Of a stretch of 64,000 nucleotides of DNA, positions 21,726 to 33,349 are shown piece by piece. The first letter of the stretch is position 1. Each line of letters starts with the position of its first letter. The DNA is from Liquidambar formosana (lineage: Eukaryota > Streptophyta > Magnoliopsida > Saxifragales > Altingiaceae): the NCBI GenBank assembly GCA_039720395.1, contig CM077822.1, forward strand, positions 23,705,267-23,769,266. The letters are read 5' to 3'. A program made the translations under genes and the position numbers. The notes below the pieces were generated by a model. That model saw only the letters and a program-made list of their open reading frames with translations. It ran no database searches and was not told the origin of the DNA.

Positions 21726-23087
21726 ACGACCATGAATGCAGCAAACTAGCCAAGTAATTAATAGAGAATATATCATGAGAAATACCTCATACCTTTCAGG
21801 GAATGCACATAAAAACATCAAAGCGCTCAAATGCATATGGATGCAGACCTTACTTCGAGGAATAACAACAAAAACATACCCTAGTCTAAGGAATGGACAA
21901 CAAAAGCATGACTCACAGAATAGGCACAAGAGCAGAAGACTCTCAAGACACAATAAAGAGGATATTGATTCATGAAATCACAACGGATAATCTCTGAAAT
22001 GTTCTTTTACTTTAGAACACATCCTTTACAAGGTTCACCTTACCTCTTGCTCAAAGTTCTTCCTTCTATTTTTAGCATTCTCTTTTCACTTTCATTTTTC
22101 ATTTCTTTTCCTTCTTTTTTTTCAAGCCCTAACTTTTGCCTAGGCCGCCCTTTCGGGTTTTCAACCTAGCAGGCGTTCTCTTTCTTATTTCTTATTCAAT
22201 TCAAACCAGTGTGATATTCACCCACTAATGACCCCATCAGCATCTCCAAAAGATTATTTTCACTATCATACTTCTCAGCGGCATTGAATTGCTTGAAACC
22301 TTCTTCATAACATGGTAAACATTAATAAAGTGCTAATCTTTCTGTTTGAATTATCAATGGTTCAAATTTTTAACACATGAGTCTTTTGCACATGCCCCTT
22401 GCATGAACAATGATGTGGCTGCACCTCGAAAGGTTGCCAACGTACCCAAAAAAAGGATCAAGCCTTACGTAGTTCATCGATATTTGAACAACTTCAATCA
22501 ATCAGAGAGGACTTTTATTTGGACCGTAATGTAGGCTCAGGGTTTTAGGCTCATGAAAGAAAGGATATTAAGGCTCAAGTTTAATTTCAATGGGTTCCTA
22601 TCTGTCAAGGATTACTTCAACACTGCTCATTTCACTTTCCAACTTAGCACTTCATTTGCTATTTCACTTTGGCATCTTTTCTTTCTTTTTCTTTTCATCT
22701 CTTATATTTCTTTTTTGTTTTTCTCAATTTTGTTTTTCTTTTTTTTTTTTTTTTTTCATCTTTCTTTCTATTTCAATGGTTTATACACCACTCCTTCTTT
22801 CAAACAAACATCTCTTTAAAATTTGCCCCTAGTATAGGGGGTAATCCTTGACAAGGGTATCAAAAAGGAAGATATTCAGGCTCAACATGGCTAGCAAGGA
22901 ATTTTTCTTTTCTTTCAAAAGATAGCAGAAATGATGGCCTCTCTTCATTTTGATTTCCATTGTTCGCAGTTCAAGCATTAAAAAGGCAAGTATGTTAACT
23001 CATGTGCTAGAAAAGCAAACTATATCAAACCCTTGAGAAAGCAAGCAATAAATTAATGAAAACCATTTATTGATAATTAGGAAACAA

Positions 23088-23396
23088 CTATGTCGAAATT
23101 ATTATCTCCAAATAATCCTTCCCTTTAGCTTTATTGGTTTCGGCTTCCTTCTTCTTAAATTCTTTTGCATTAGCCTCCTTCTTCTTAGCTTCAGCTTCCT
23201 TCTTCTTAAGGTATTCATCTTCATCAAAAATAAGTTCTTCATCTTCAACCTTAGTCTCAGCTTCTTCCTTAGCCGTTTTCTTTCCCTAGCTGACTTCAAT
23301 CTTTTGGAGTCTTTCCAAAATAGGCATCATTGATCTTTCCATCATTTTTGACATCATCTCTTCCATCCTCTTCACCAAATTTTGTTCAGCGTCCAT
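23088..23396 (-). pseudogene. Short charged ORF in non-autonomous element
   Basis: From the ATG at 23396 the minus strand reads 102 codons with one TAG at 23286-23288 (codon 37). The first part is Met/Glu-rich (MDAEQNLVKRMEEMMSKMM). After the stop the frame is a Lys/Glu-rich coiled-coil-like stretch (KKKEAEAKKKEANAKEFKKK). I see no zinc knuckle or known gag motif. It could be a relic of a gag N-terminus or an element-specific protein. The low number of stops in this frame, compared with the rest of the internal region, is the only support for past coding. Confidence 0.4.
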
Positions 23397-24077
23397 TGCA
23401 GCGACTTATGATGTTTCTGCTCTTTTTAACCTTCCAAACAAGTTGCATAGCCAAGTTGGTTGTATAGGATTCTCTTTAGAAGCAATAATTGGTTATCTTT
23501 GCAAAGAATATGTTTATCCTTATAAAAGCCATTTACCACGATTATCCATAATGATTTCACATCAATTCATCCAAACATGCCTCTAGAATAAAGCCCATCA
23601 AAGACTAGAGAATTGAACCAAAAAAGGAACCTAGACACACGTAGACCAAGACTCAAAGACCTAAAAGGAAAAAATGAAAGTGGACATAGACTCCCAAAAT
23701 GACAACTAAAGACCTAGACAAGAGACATGGTGACAACATGCAACACTAAAAAAGAAAAGATGTAAACCCTAGATGAATGGGCCTAATGCCCCTAAGATGG
23801 ACCAACAACAAGACCACACATAAAGAAAAAAGACTCAACTAACCCTCACACCCCTAAACTGAAAGACTCTAATAAATGAGACGCCCTTAGGAAAAAGAGA
23901 TGGACCTAAAACCATGAGAGAAAGCCCAACATAGAATCAGATTAAGGACACATGAAGCCAAGGGTATCACACTGGGTTCAACCAACCAAAGTCTATTCGT
24001 TTTTCGCATCTAGGCCCATTACAATATCCACACATTCTTCCACACTTATTTGGATCCAAGCCCATATTTTCTTTTTG

Positions 24078-24145
24078 ATTTCTTTGATTTTTGATTTTTG
24101 ATTTTTGATTTTTGATTTTTGATTTTTTTGATTTTTTTGATCTTT
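24078..24145. repeat. (TTTTTGA)n simple repeat
   Basis: At least six units of GATTTTT in a row, then longer T runs, inside the non-autonomous element. On the element's sense strand it is an A-rich tract. Confidence 0.85.
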
Positions 24146-24635
24146 TTTTTTTTTTTTAGGCTTGGACCCAATTACAAAATCACACACCTCACCTCTCAAT
24201 TGGGCCTAGGCTTGAAACAGAGAATAGACAATGATGGGCCTTGCCCCTAAGTCCAAACATGATGAGCTTAATATGCAAATGCAACATGACATGCAAAGTG
24301 ACACACATTCAAACAGGGCTATGCAAAGGTTGGTGGGGTAACTAGTGGTGTTGGTTAATGGGGTACTTCTCCTTCAAGGGTCACCCAAGCTAGGGCACTC
24401 AAAGAGTGGCCCGTTAACGTACTCACTAGCTTATCACAGGCTAGTGGCACAGGCTATGGGTTGATGATGCCAACTTCCAGTAACCATAGGCCCGAATGGG
24501 ACCCGGTACCTTTCATCAGACTGTCATCGAGGGTAATGGGTGGTAGTGCGCGTGTGTGCAATTTTGGTCTTTTCCAATTAAACAATTTAAATTAAGTAAA
24601 GCCATAAATCACTATACGGAATCTAGCTCTCTATT

Positions 24636-24651
24636 CCCAGTGGAGTCGCCA
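24636..24651 (-). other. Primer-binding site (tRNA-Arg type) of non-autonomous element
   Basis: CCCAGTGGAGTCGCCA on the plus strand, one base from the LTR start at 24653, identical to the site of the neighbouring gypsy element. Confidence 0.85.
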
Positions 24652-24652
24652 C

Positions 24653-26178
24653 TGTGAGCGCTACGCCCTAAATACCACATGGCTCGAGAATACGCATTAG
24701 CCTCAAAAGACTAACACAGAGAGGAGTCGCCACCCAATATTGGGAACGAGTGAACCCTAGCAGGGTCTAGCTCGTCATAACCAGAGATTCGGGTTCGGAG
24801 CTAGGGTACGTCGCTGGGAAGGTGTTAGGCACCCAGCCACGCCCGGTCGGAACCGGCCCCCACACATGATTAATGGCTTCAATTAATCTAAATGCTCAAT
24901 TAAAATTGACCCTAAATCATGCAATAACAACGGCACACACAATGACCAAAATAATGTGTAAATAAAGAAAAGAGAATAAAAGAATATATTAGAAAGCAGA
25001 AATCAGAATATACAAAAGACCAACCAGATACTAATCAACTAAGAACAAAACTAAATAAAATAATAAACAAACAATCTGTCTGCCGAGGTAAGGTGCGTAC
25101 ACATCACTGATTGGTGCGTACGCATCACTGATATATGCGTACACACCTAATAGGCATTTTCACGCAGAATCACAGAACTCACATATCAGTCTACATCATG
25201 CATCCCAAAATAAATAAAACTAAACTAAACCTAAAAACAAATAAATACAAATATAAAAACTAAACCTAAATCATGCTAATCATGCTTTAGACAAAAATAA
25301 AATAAAATAAAAATAATAAAAAGAAGAACTAAAATAAAAGCTAAATAAAAGTAAATTTACCGACTTTGTAATTGTTCGTGGCTCCTCAGGTCTTTAGATT
25401 GAATCAAACCAACACGAATCCTCCTCTTCATCAAAGTGGTATCACAGCAAAGAGATCAAAACTCACTCAACTTTGAAAAGAAATAGAAAACACAAAAGAG
25501 AACAAGAGAAAAGAAAAGTGATTTTCGTCACTTTGCAGCAGCAGAAACTTCAATCGCATTTTTGGATATGAAAACGTTGGAATTGGACAAAGCTTGTGAA
25601 ATACAAAGTTGTAGAGAATTTAATTATCTTTTTAACAAAACCAATTGCATCAAATTCTGACTTTGGATGAAAAAGTTATGATTAAAATACGACTGCTGGT
25701 TTTCAGAAAATCTGCTGCTGAATTATGACGAATTTCACTCCCTCTAAACCCTATTCTCTCCCCCCCCCCCCCTCTCAAAGGCATTAAAAGAGTATTTTAT
25801 AGCTGAAATCTGGAGTTTCCTTTTCCTCTCTAGACTAGGTTTCTTTGAAGAATAATCAAAGGATATTTTATAATGATAAAAGACTTCTAATCTGAATTAA
25901 AAAGGGAAATTGTCTTTTGTAAAAATTGGGAGATTGACCGCTAACACACATACACATGTACCGTATATGTGTACACAAACTCATCACATACGTACACGTG
26001 TTAGTGGCATGATAAAAATGGCTAATTTAATAAAATAATTTTCTTTTCATTTTAACAAAAAATCGCATGCTGTGATTCACACTAATTCTTAAAGGATAAT
26101 CCGTAAATAACCACACTAAACTCATCATCGGGGCCATGGGACTTAAGATGACAACCGGTACAAAATGGGGTGTCTACA
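24653..26178 (-). repeat. 5' LTR of non-autonomous TAT element
   Basis: Partner of 19323-20857, 1526 bp, starting TGTGAGCGCT and ending GGTGTCTACA on the plus strand. Its C run is shorter (about 15 C near 25761). A TATA box on the minus strand is at about 25792-25802. Confidence 0.92.
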
Positions 26179-26641
26179 ACCTAGGAAGAGTTCACCTAGG
26201 AAGGTAGATAGTGACTTCCATAGGCAAGTGAAGAGGTCTAATGGATATGATATTTGTTATGTTTGGAATAGATCCTCTCCTAGGAGTACTCTTGTGTGTC
26301 ATCATTGTAGTAAGATGGGTCACATTCGTCCTAACTGTTTTCATCTTAGAAATGGTTCTTCTAGGTCTTCTAAAAATTCTATCTTGAGTTGGGACAATGT
26401 AGGTGATTGTCTTAGGAAGTTATGTTAAGAGGTTTTTGATTTGAGACAAATTGCCCATAGAGGATCAGGCACTTCTTCCTGTGATCTTATGAGTGATTCT
26501 ATACAAGCTGTGGGTTTTCCTAGAGAGAGATTCATTGCTAAGAAAGAATGGGTGAAGAAAAAGGATTCTGAATGTCAAACCCCACTTGTTAGTGTTATGC
26601 AAAAGAATAAGGGTAAAGGCATTGTGCTAGATTCTAGTTGA
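26179..26641 (+). pseudogene. Copia gag, C-terminal part after nested insertion
   Basis: Begins with the second copy of the TSD ACCTA and continues the gag reading frame. A third CCHC knuckle (CHHCSKMGHIRPNC) lies near 26301-26342. One TAA interrupts the frame at 26426-26428, then the frame stays open to the TGA at about 26641 (ending VLDSS). No protease or integrase follows. Confidence 0.8.
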
Positions 26642-28464
26642 GTTGGCTCTTGTCCGAAATGACATTAAACTACCTATGGTCCGCAAAGACCTTAAACTAT
26701 CCATAGTGCTCTAGGTGTGATCTTTTCTCTATGTCATTCATGTTGTTTCTAGAGTAATGGAGTATTTAGGATTTATTGCTTTTGTGTGTATTTTTGTTTT
26801 TTCTTTGGAGTTTATTTGTTTTTATTTTTTCATTGGTATAAAATAAAATTCAAAATTCAAAATTCAAAAAAACCAAAAAGATTTTCTTGTGTGCTTTGCT
26901 ATTTTTGGCTAGTTGTGTGTTTTACTTATATATGATTTGCACTAAGATGTTGAGACTATATCCATTGTGATTGTCATATTGAGTTGAAATTTATAAATTA
27001 ATAAATTTGATATTTTGTCTCACTCTCTTAAGTACACTTAGTGGAGTAATTCTGAATTTACATGCTATACACTTTACACTGCACCACTGACATATGACTT
27101 TGGGGTTTTTAGGCTAATTCTATGAATTGTTAAATCTATGTCTTAAAATTTCTTGGGATTCCAGAATTTGAATGACCTATATGTTATGCACATCTCTATG
27201 TCTCATGAAAAGGGCTACCTTCACGTTGTCCGAAGCTAACTTGAGGTAATTCATGGAGAGGGCTGGCTACGTAAAAGTGTGAAAGCCATCATGTTGATAA
27301 TAAAAAATATTGATAGTGAGCTTCAATAAAGAAAAAAATGAATGTATGTTTAAAAAAATTGAAAAATATGGGAAAGGTACGAAAACTTGATACCTACAAC
27401 ATAATTCCCAAAGCTCATAACAAAAGAAAAAGAAAATATTACAAAGGGTGAAAAGCAATCTTTTTGATTCTAACATGGTTTGAATTCTTTTTCTTTATTT
27501 CTTTGGAATTGTTAGACTTTGGTTAGCATGAGTAGTTTTGCCAACCGACCCCGTTGGCGTTGTCAGTGCGTTATACACTGAGCATGTGAAATTTCTTGAA
27601 TAACTTTTCTAATCATGCATAAGTGTGTTGGACTTTATTGAAAATTTGCAATTATGTCTTTGATAACTCATGTGCTTCTATATTGTGGAATGGTGTCTCA
27701 ATTTTAGTTCTTTTTCTATATTTGTGGAACACCCTAACATATCCTCGTATTGTCAAGTGCACATGTTTTATTTATTTTTTTTAATTTATTTTTGTGCCTT
27801 ATTTGAGGGGGAGTTAAGAGTGCTTGTCAGAGTGGATATGAGTTGTTAGTCCTTGTGTCCTCATCTTGAGTACATTTTTTTATATATCTTTTTATCTCTT
27901 GATGTGAGGATGGTGATGCTGGTGGTATTGAGATTGGATCCTAGTTTAGGACTCTTGGTGTTTCTTTGATGTTTTCATCTCTCTGATATGCTATTCTTAA
28001 AGCTTGGTTTATGAAATCACTTAGTTCTTCTTGCTATTCTTTGATTTCCCTATGATATGGTTTCATTCTTTTATATGTGTGCTTTCCTTTGTCAATTCAT
28101 GACAAAAAGGGGGAGAATAGTTTTGAGTTTGAGTTTGTATGCTCAGGGGAGAATATTTGTATGCTTGGCGGAGAATATCTTTGAGTTTGTATGCTTGGAG
28201 GAGAATAGAATTTAGTTGAGTTTTTAATCTATTTCTGTTATTTTATGCTTGAGTATTGTTTGTTCTTGTTTGCAGATCACAGGTTGATAGGTTGAGTGTG
28301 AGAGTTAATATTGTTTTTGGTTCTTTAAATGTAATATCTCTTTATTGAGTTGTAATTCTCATAATGAGTTTAGGACTTATTCAGTTTTGTGGTTTGGGAA
28401 TAGGTTTTATATCTCATCTCGAGATTTAGGTTGGTTTTGTCACGGAATTGCCAAAGGGGGACAT
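26642..28464 (+). other. Non-coding 3' part of TR-GAG, with G-rich repeats and polypurine tract
   Basis: No ORF with pol motifs is present. At 28105-28215 there are several copies of a 35-40-bp repeat with a GGGGAGAAT core and 'tttgagtttgtatgctt'. A polypurine tract (CCAAAGGGGGACAT) at 28451-28464 abuts the LTR start TGTAAAG. Confidence 0.65.
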
Positions 28465-29551
28465 TGTAAAGTCCATGTTTTTAATGTTGTCATATTCCGT
28501 GCCAAAGTATGGTTGAGTCTTGGGTTGATTGAAGATATGTGAAGCTTCAAAGATGCATTAAAGAACAAAAGCTCAAAGCTATGCGGCTCTAACTCATTCT
28601 CTAGGAAGGTAAGTGACCATAGTTGCCCATTTTATAGGTGTTTAATTCATTGAAAATCATTTTTAATGTTTTCATCAAAGGAAAAGTGGTTTTTGAGGTT
28701 TTGGTGACATTCCCAATCGATTGGGGTTGATAGCCAATCGATTGGAGAAGTTTTGTTAAAAAAAATTTTGCTATTGTTTTCTAGGATCGATCCTAGGGTC
28801 TGGAGGATCAACCCTAGGGTACCCAGAAATGACTTTTTGCTTTTGTTTTTTAGGATCGATCCTAGGGTCCTGGAGGATCGATCCTAGCTCGTAAAAATCA
28901 GTTTTTAAAGTATTTAAGACCTTCCTATTTGATCCTAAAACGAATCCTAGTCTTTTGGGGTTTCTTAGTCTCTACATATAGAGGCTATTACAATAGAGAA
29001 AGTGAGGCAAGCCTCTACCTATTAGGGTTTTCATTGTTCATCTTCTTAAAACCTCTCTAGAACACTTTCAACTAGGTTTTCACTGATATGCTCTAGAGAT
29101 TATCAAACCACACACCATTCACAACCTTGAGTGTTTGTGAGGTTTTTTGCGACGGTGATCGAGCTTGCGAGTTTGTGATTGAAGGCATCGCTATGAAAGA
29201 AGTTGGTTGCGACCAAAGCCGTACGTGATGACGGAGATCGATCGTGTGTGATTATGGGAGTGAAGACAACTACATGAGTCCATGTGTGGTCTGTAAGTGT
29301 GTCTTGTACTCATTTATTTCATAGTGGATTTGCTTCAACTAGACGAGGTCCCATGGTTTTTCCCATCTAGGGTTTTCCACGTAAAAAATCTCTTGTGCAA
29401 TCTCTTACATACTTTTATACTTGCTATGCGATTGAATTGATTGTGATAATTGGGATTTTGAGTGTTCATAATAAACATTGAGTAAAATAAATTTAAATAC
29501 CTATTCAACCCCACTTCTAGGTATTGTAGGCTTGGTAAAACCGGAATTTCA
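28465..29551 (+). repeat. 3' LTR of TR-GAG copia element
   Basis: Starts TGTAAAGTCC directly after the polypurine tract and ends near AACCGGAATTTCA. It matches 1-851. The U3-like part holds palindromes such as CAATCGATTG (28720-28765) and GGATCGATCC (28780-28890). A (TA)n run follows the right end. Confidence 0.75.
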
Positions 29552-29553
29552 CA

Positions 29554-29592
<39 letters not shown>

Positions 29593-31781
29593 AAAGAAAA
29601 AGTATTACCCATCAACTTACTACAAATTAGTTGTTAACTTATAACAAATTAGTTACCAATTTCTTGGTATTCTTTTTTTGATAGAGGTCCTCAGTACTTT
29701 GGGAGAATGCGGCTCTCATTTTTCATTTTCTATTCCTATTCCTATTCCGTGGACTCTAGGATTTATTTCCGATTGAAAGTTTTTCCTTCCTTCTTTCTTT
29801 CTACGTTTTCACTATTGAAGGATTAAACACTATATTGAAGACTAAAGAATGGATAAATAAATAAGATAAAAAATTCCCAACGCAAGGAGACGTTGCTTCT
29901 GGTAGCTAAGTAGAAGCACGTCCTAGGAGTACCTTTTTCCTTTTTGGGTGCAAGTTAAATAAGCGGAAGCCGCTATTTATTTATTTATTTATTTTTTGGG
30001 TGAGAGGGATAGTGGCCTAAGCTAAGGCCTAACAGTGGCTATAGAAGCCATATCAACTAAGAGAAATTTAGTCAGCTCCATTTGGGGGGGAGGGGGGGCC
30101 TTCAAGTTGCACGATGCACTTGCTTTGAACTTCTCCTCTTTCAACAAAGAAATCAGCACATGAGTTCCCTTCACGAAAAGGATGTCTAATGGAGTAATTC
30201 CAAGCGGAACCTATTATTGCCTAAAGATAATGAAGCGGAAGTATTACAATCATGTAAGAAAAAAAATACAAATGATATAAAAACTAAGTGGAAGCGAAAA
30301 CTAAATGGATCGGATCTATATAGCATGGAAAATCACAAATTAATAAATAATTAATACATACCTGTAGGAATTGGAAACATAGCTATTATAAATAAACTTC
30401 TACTTGCAAGAATTTAAAAATAAAAATAAAACAAAAAAAAACCCTAATGGCCATGGTGTTACACCCAACTTTCCTAACTTCTGGATAATAGGATTTTACA
30501 ATATACAATTAAATATATAGGTAGCTAAGTGACGACCACTAATCCTAAGTTTCCAAATCCAACTAAGATTCAACCTATGATGCGTCCTATGTCAAGACAT
30601 GTAGAATCAAATCACCACACTCATTAAAAACCATACTAATAGTACCAAATTATATTTGATCAAACGGTTAAAACAAATTCACTGTAATTGATAAAAATCA
30701 CTTGATCTATATATGGGTCCTACTTTTACAATATCATCACAATTAACTCAGAATTTTATGAAAATAAAATATGAGCTATAGGGTTCAAAAATTGTTACAT
30801 TCTCCTACTTGGACCGTAGAGAGAGATTTTAAAATTTTGAAAACAATAAAGTCTTTAGTTAATAACAAATTTTGAAGTCGAGTGGCATATCTCTTGTTAG
30901 TGAAGACTCGGTCCGACCAGAAAAGCTGAGTTAGTTCCATTTCATTCTTGAGCACAATTCCGATTCCATTACAAGAATCTATCTTGTGATATATAGATTT
31001 TAGATGAAGTGAATCGACATTATCCAGATGATGGTGAGGGCTTGAGGACTGCATGTATTAGTCCTTCGTCTAAGTGGTAAGGTTGACTCTGGAGTGCGAC
31101 GTCCGTCATCAGCCTTAGAGTAGGCCTGCAAAATAAGGCTTGCGTACATATTTGCCTGTGTAAATTTGTGGTTTAAATGGTCTTTCTCCTCATTTTATTC
31201 AACCTTACCACACATGAAGGCTAGGTCTAACGTAAACTCCCTATCCATTTTAGTGCTTGATCACATCCGAGTCTAAACCAAAAGGTAAATATGAATTAAC
31301 ACCCAAATATATATGTGTGTATATATATATATATATGTGAATTAATTTCATATCCATGCACATAAAAAGTGAGAAATCCAAAAAATGTCCCATATTGAAA
31401 ATACATAAGGCTGGGCCAGGCGGTGGAGGACTGGAGGGTCCTTGTCCATAAGCCACCAAAAAATGAAAAAACGAGTTTCGAATCCACAACCAAGAAATGT
31501 CCCATATGAAATTATAGCTTGACCCACGGAAAAAAGCTAATTAATTGGCGTGTCCTATGGGAGCATCGATCAATCTATAGTCATCACAGCCTGGCAGTTC
31601 AAGACTTGAAGCATATTTTACGCGGACTGGAGCATCACCTAGGCCGTGGTCCAATTTGGATGGTCCAATACGCATTCCAAATATCACGTTGATAAGATAG
31701 TCATGGTGATCTCATCCATATGTTCCTTCACATGTCTATATATATCTTTTAAATTTAATTGTCATATTATATTAACAAATA
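29552..31781. other. Intergenic, nothing firm recognised
   Basis: Begins with a (TA)n microsatellite (29558-29587). A G run (GGGGGGGAGGGGGGG) lies near 30085 and another (TA)n at 31313-31336. A CTCCTACTTGG motif near 30800 could be an inverted copia polypurine tract, but no LTR pair supports it. Confidence 0.4.
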
Positions 31782-31955
31782 GAGAAATATTTTATATGCG
31801 GAGTGTATTTTGACGACCTAGTTAGCTGTGATTGTGTAATTCCATAATTACCCTTTGTATTGAAACAAATGAAAAGACAAATCTTTTCTACAAAAGATCT
31901 ACAGCTTGTGAGAAGAGCATATCTTCTCGAATAAAGCTGAAAACCCATCAATAAC

Positions 31956-33182
31956 TAGGGATGTGCAAAAAACCGTCCAATCTCTAAACCAATCCGTTCC
32001 ATACCGTATCAACCCAGGCGGTTTGAGAGGTTGGGTGGTGTGGTTTGAGTGGATTAAGCAATAAAATTGGCGGTTTGGTTTGGTTGGCGGTTGGACATTG
32101 TCAAACCGCTAATAAACCAAACCGACCGGCCTTTAAGAACATTTGTATAAAATTATAAAAATCGAATAAATAAATCTTCTTATAACAATTATTGATGGGT
32201 AAATAGATTGTTAGGCTATGTGGAGCCTGTTCAACATGTTAACCTCTTGATGCATGTACGTGCCTGTGTGATGCTCGTCTGAACATGGGTCATGCACGTA
32301 TGATCATGTGCGACGAATATGTTTTATTTAACCTGGAAATATAAGGGTTTTATTATATTCTGATGCTAGTGTTGAGAGCCGTCTTTGAGAGCACTGTGTC
32401 TAGGAGTGTCTGGATGTGAGACCTCTTTGTATTGTTCTTAAAAACATAGTGAAATCGCTGCAACTCCGTGGACATAGCCTGAATTGGGTGAACCACGTAA
32501 ATCTGTGTGTTGTTTATTTTTCTTTGATTTATTTCCGTTTTCTTCTCTATATTCGCATCTCAAGATCTGAGGAATAGGGTAGTTTTAACCCCAACATAGA
32601 TAACCTTAGGCCTTAGATTCTCAAGTCCCCAAACGATGCACATCAACTCATTAAGACATGACACGATTCACATACCCAACTCCCCATTCTAAAACACGGA
32701 ATTGAGTTGCATATTAGTGTATCTTGCTATTTCTTATTGCTACTTTGTTAGGTTGCTATATTTTGGGTCTTCTAATAAGATTCAAAGTTGATTTGACATT
32801 AACTATCTCCAATTTCATCTACACATATTGGGTGTTTATTCTCACAAAGTCATAATTAATTTACTTCTTTGATATTAAGATATTGTGAAAGTGTGTATCA
32901 AACTTTATATAACCAACTAAAATGATTAAATTTTTTGGATTTATTTACAACTCATCAATTAAGGCCCAATATATATTAGAAAATGCCCAATTAAAAATGG
33001 CATGATAGAAACCGCTAAACCCGCCCAAACCATTGATGACAAACTGCTTAAAAAATCAACCAACCCACCAGTTTTTAGCACATACGGTTTGGCGGCGAGT
33101 TGAAAATTTTGTAACCCCCCATTAGTGGGTTGGTTGGTATTTTGTTCTTAAACCGCTCCAAACCGACCCGCGTACATCCCTA
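31956..33182. mobile_element. Non-autonomous hAT element, TSD TCAATAAC
   Basis: Ends TAGGGATGTGC and its inverted partner GTACATCCCTA, flanked by identical 8-bp TCAATAAC at 31948-31955 and 33183-33190. Subterminal regions are rich in AAACCG/CGGTTTGG motifs. No transposase ORF is present. An 8-bp TSD and TAGGG ends are hAT features. Confidence 0.85.
32209..32596. repeat. Copia solo LTR, TSD TAGAT
   Basis: A 388-bp segment from TGTTAGGC to CCCCAACA, flanked by TAGAT at 32204-32208 and 32597-32601. It contains the 'gaaccacgtaaatctgtgtg' block common to plant copia LTRs, which suggests plus orientation. No internal region remains, so it arose by LTR-LTR recombination inside the hAT. Confidence 0.85.
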
Positions 33183-33349
33183 TCAATAACTCTCTCAAGT
33201 TAGATTCCCTTAAATAAAGCTGAAAAGTACCCCGTCAATAACTCTCATATCATATTCTTTTTCACTCACTCATTCTCTTTCTTCCTTTATTAATTATCTC
33301 TCTTGTTTCAATACAAAGGATAATTATCGAATTACACAATCACGTCTAA

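Larger units (their letters stand above)
19323..26178 (-). mobile_element. Non-autonomous TAT-family LTR element, complete, TSD ACCTA
   Basis: Two LTRs (19323-20857 and 24653-26178) flank 3.8 kb of internal DNA that encodes no gag or pol. The host bases ACCTA occur at 19318-19322 and 26179-26183. The primer site lies beside the right LTR and a purine tract (revcomp of GTTGCCCCTCTTTTGGCTGAG) beside the left LTR, which fixes the minus orientation. The size and lack of coding fit a LARD. LTR ends, primer site, promoter segment and a 38-bp block near 22140-22178 (similar to 7121-7158) tie it to the gypsy element next door. Confidence 0.93.
17512..29551 (+). mobile_element. Gag-only Ty1/copia element (TR-GAG type), 5' end cut by gypsy insertion
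   Basis: The copia gag starts abruptly at 17512, runs to 19322, resumes at 26184 after a nested element, and ends at 26641. A non-coding stretch, a polypurine tract and a 3' LTR (28465-29551) follow. No protease, integrase, RT or RNase H was found in any frame. Gag-only LTR elements of this plan are known in plants as TR-GAGs and need enzymes in trans. The 5' LTR and gag start must lie beyond the gypsy element and are not seen in this window. Confidence 0.75.

Noticed and set aside
22553..22851. Overlapping Phe-rich ORFs that could look like membrane proteins
   Set aside because: Low-complexity T-rich sequence inside a non-autonomous retrotransposon.
30460..30815. Minus-strand copia LTR with polypurine tract
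   Set aside because: TGTTAC...GTTACA ends and a CTCCTACTTGG motif are suggestive, but there is no second LTR, no TSD and no recognisable coding beyond it.
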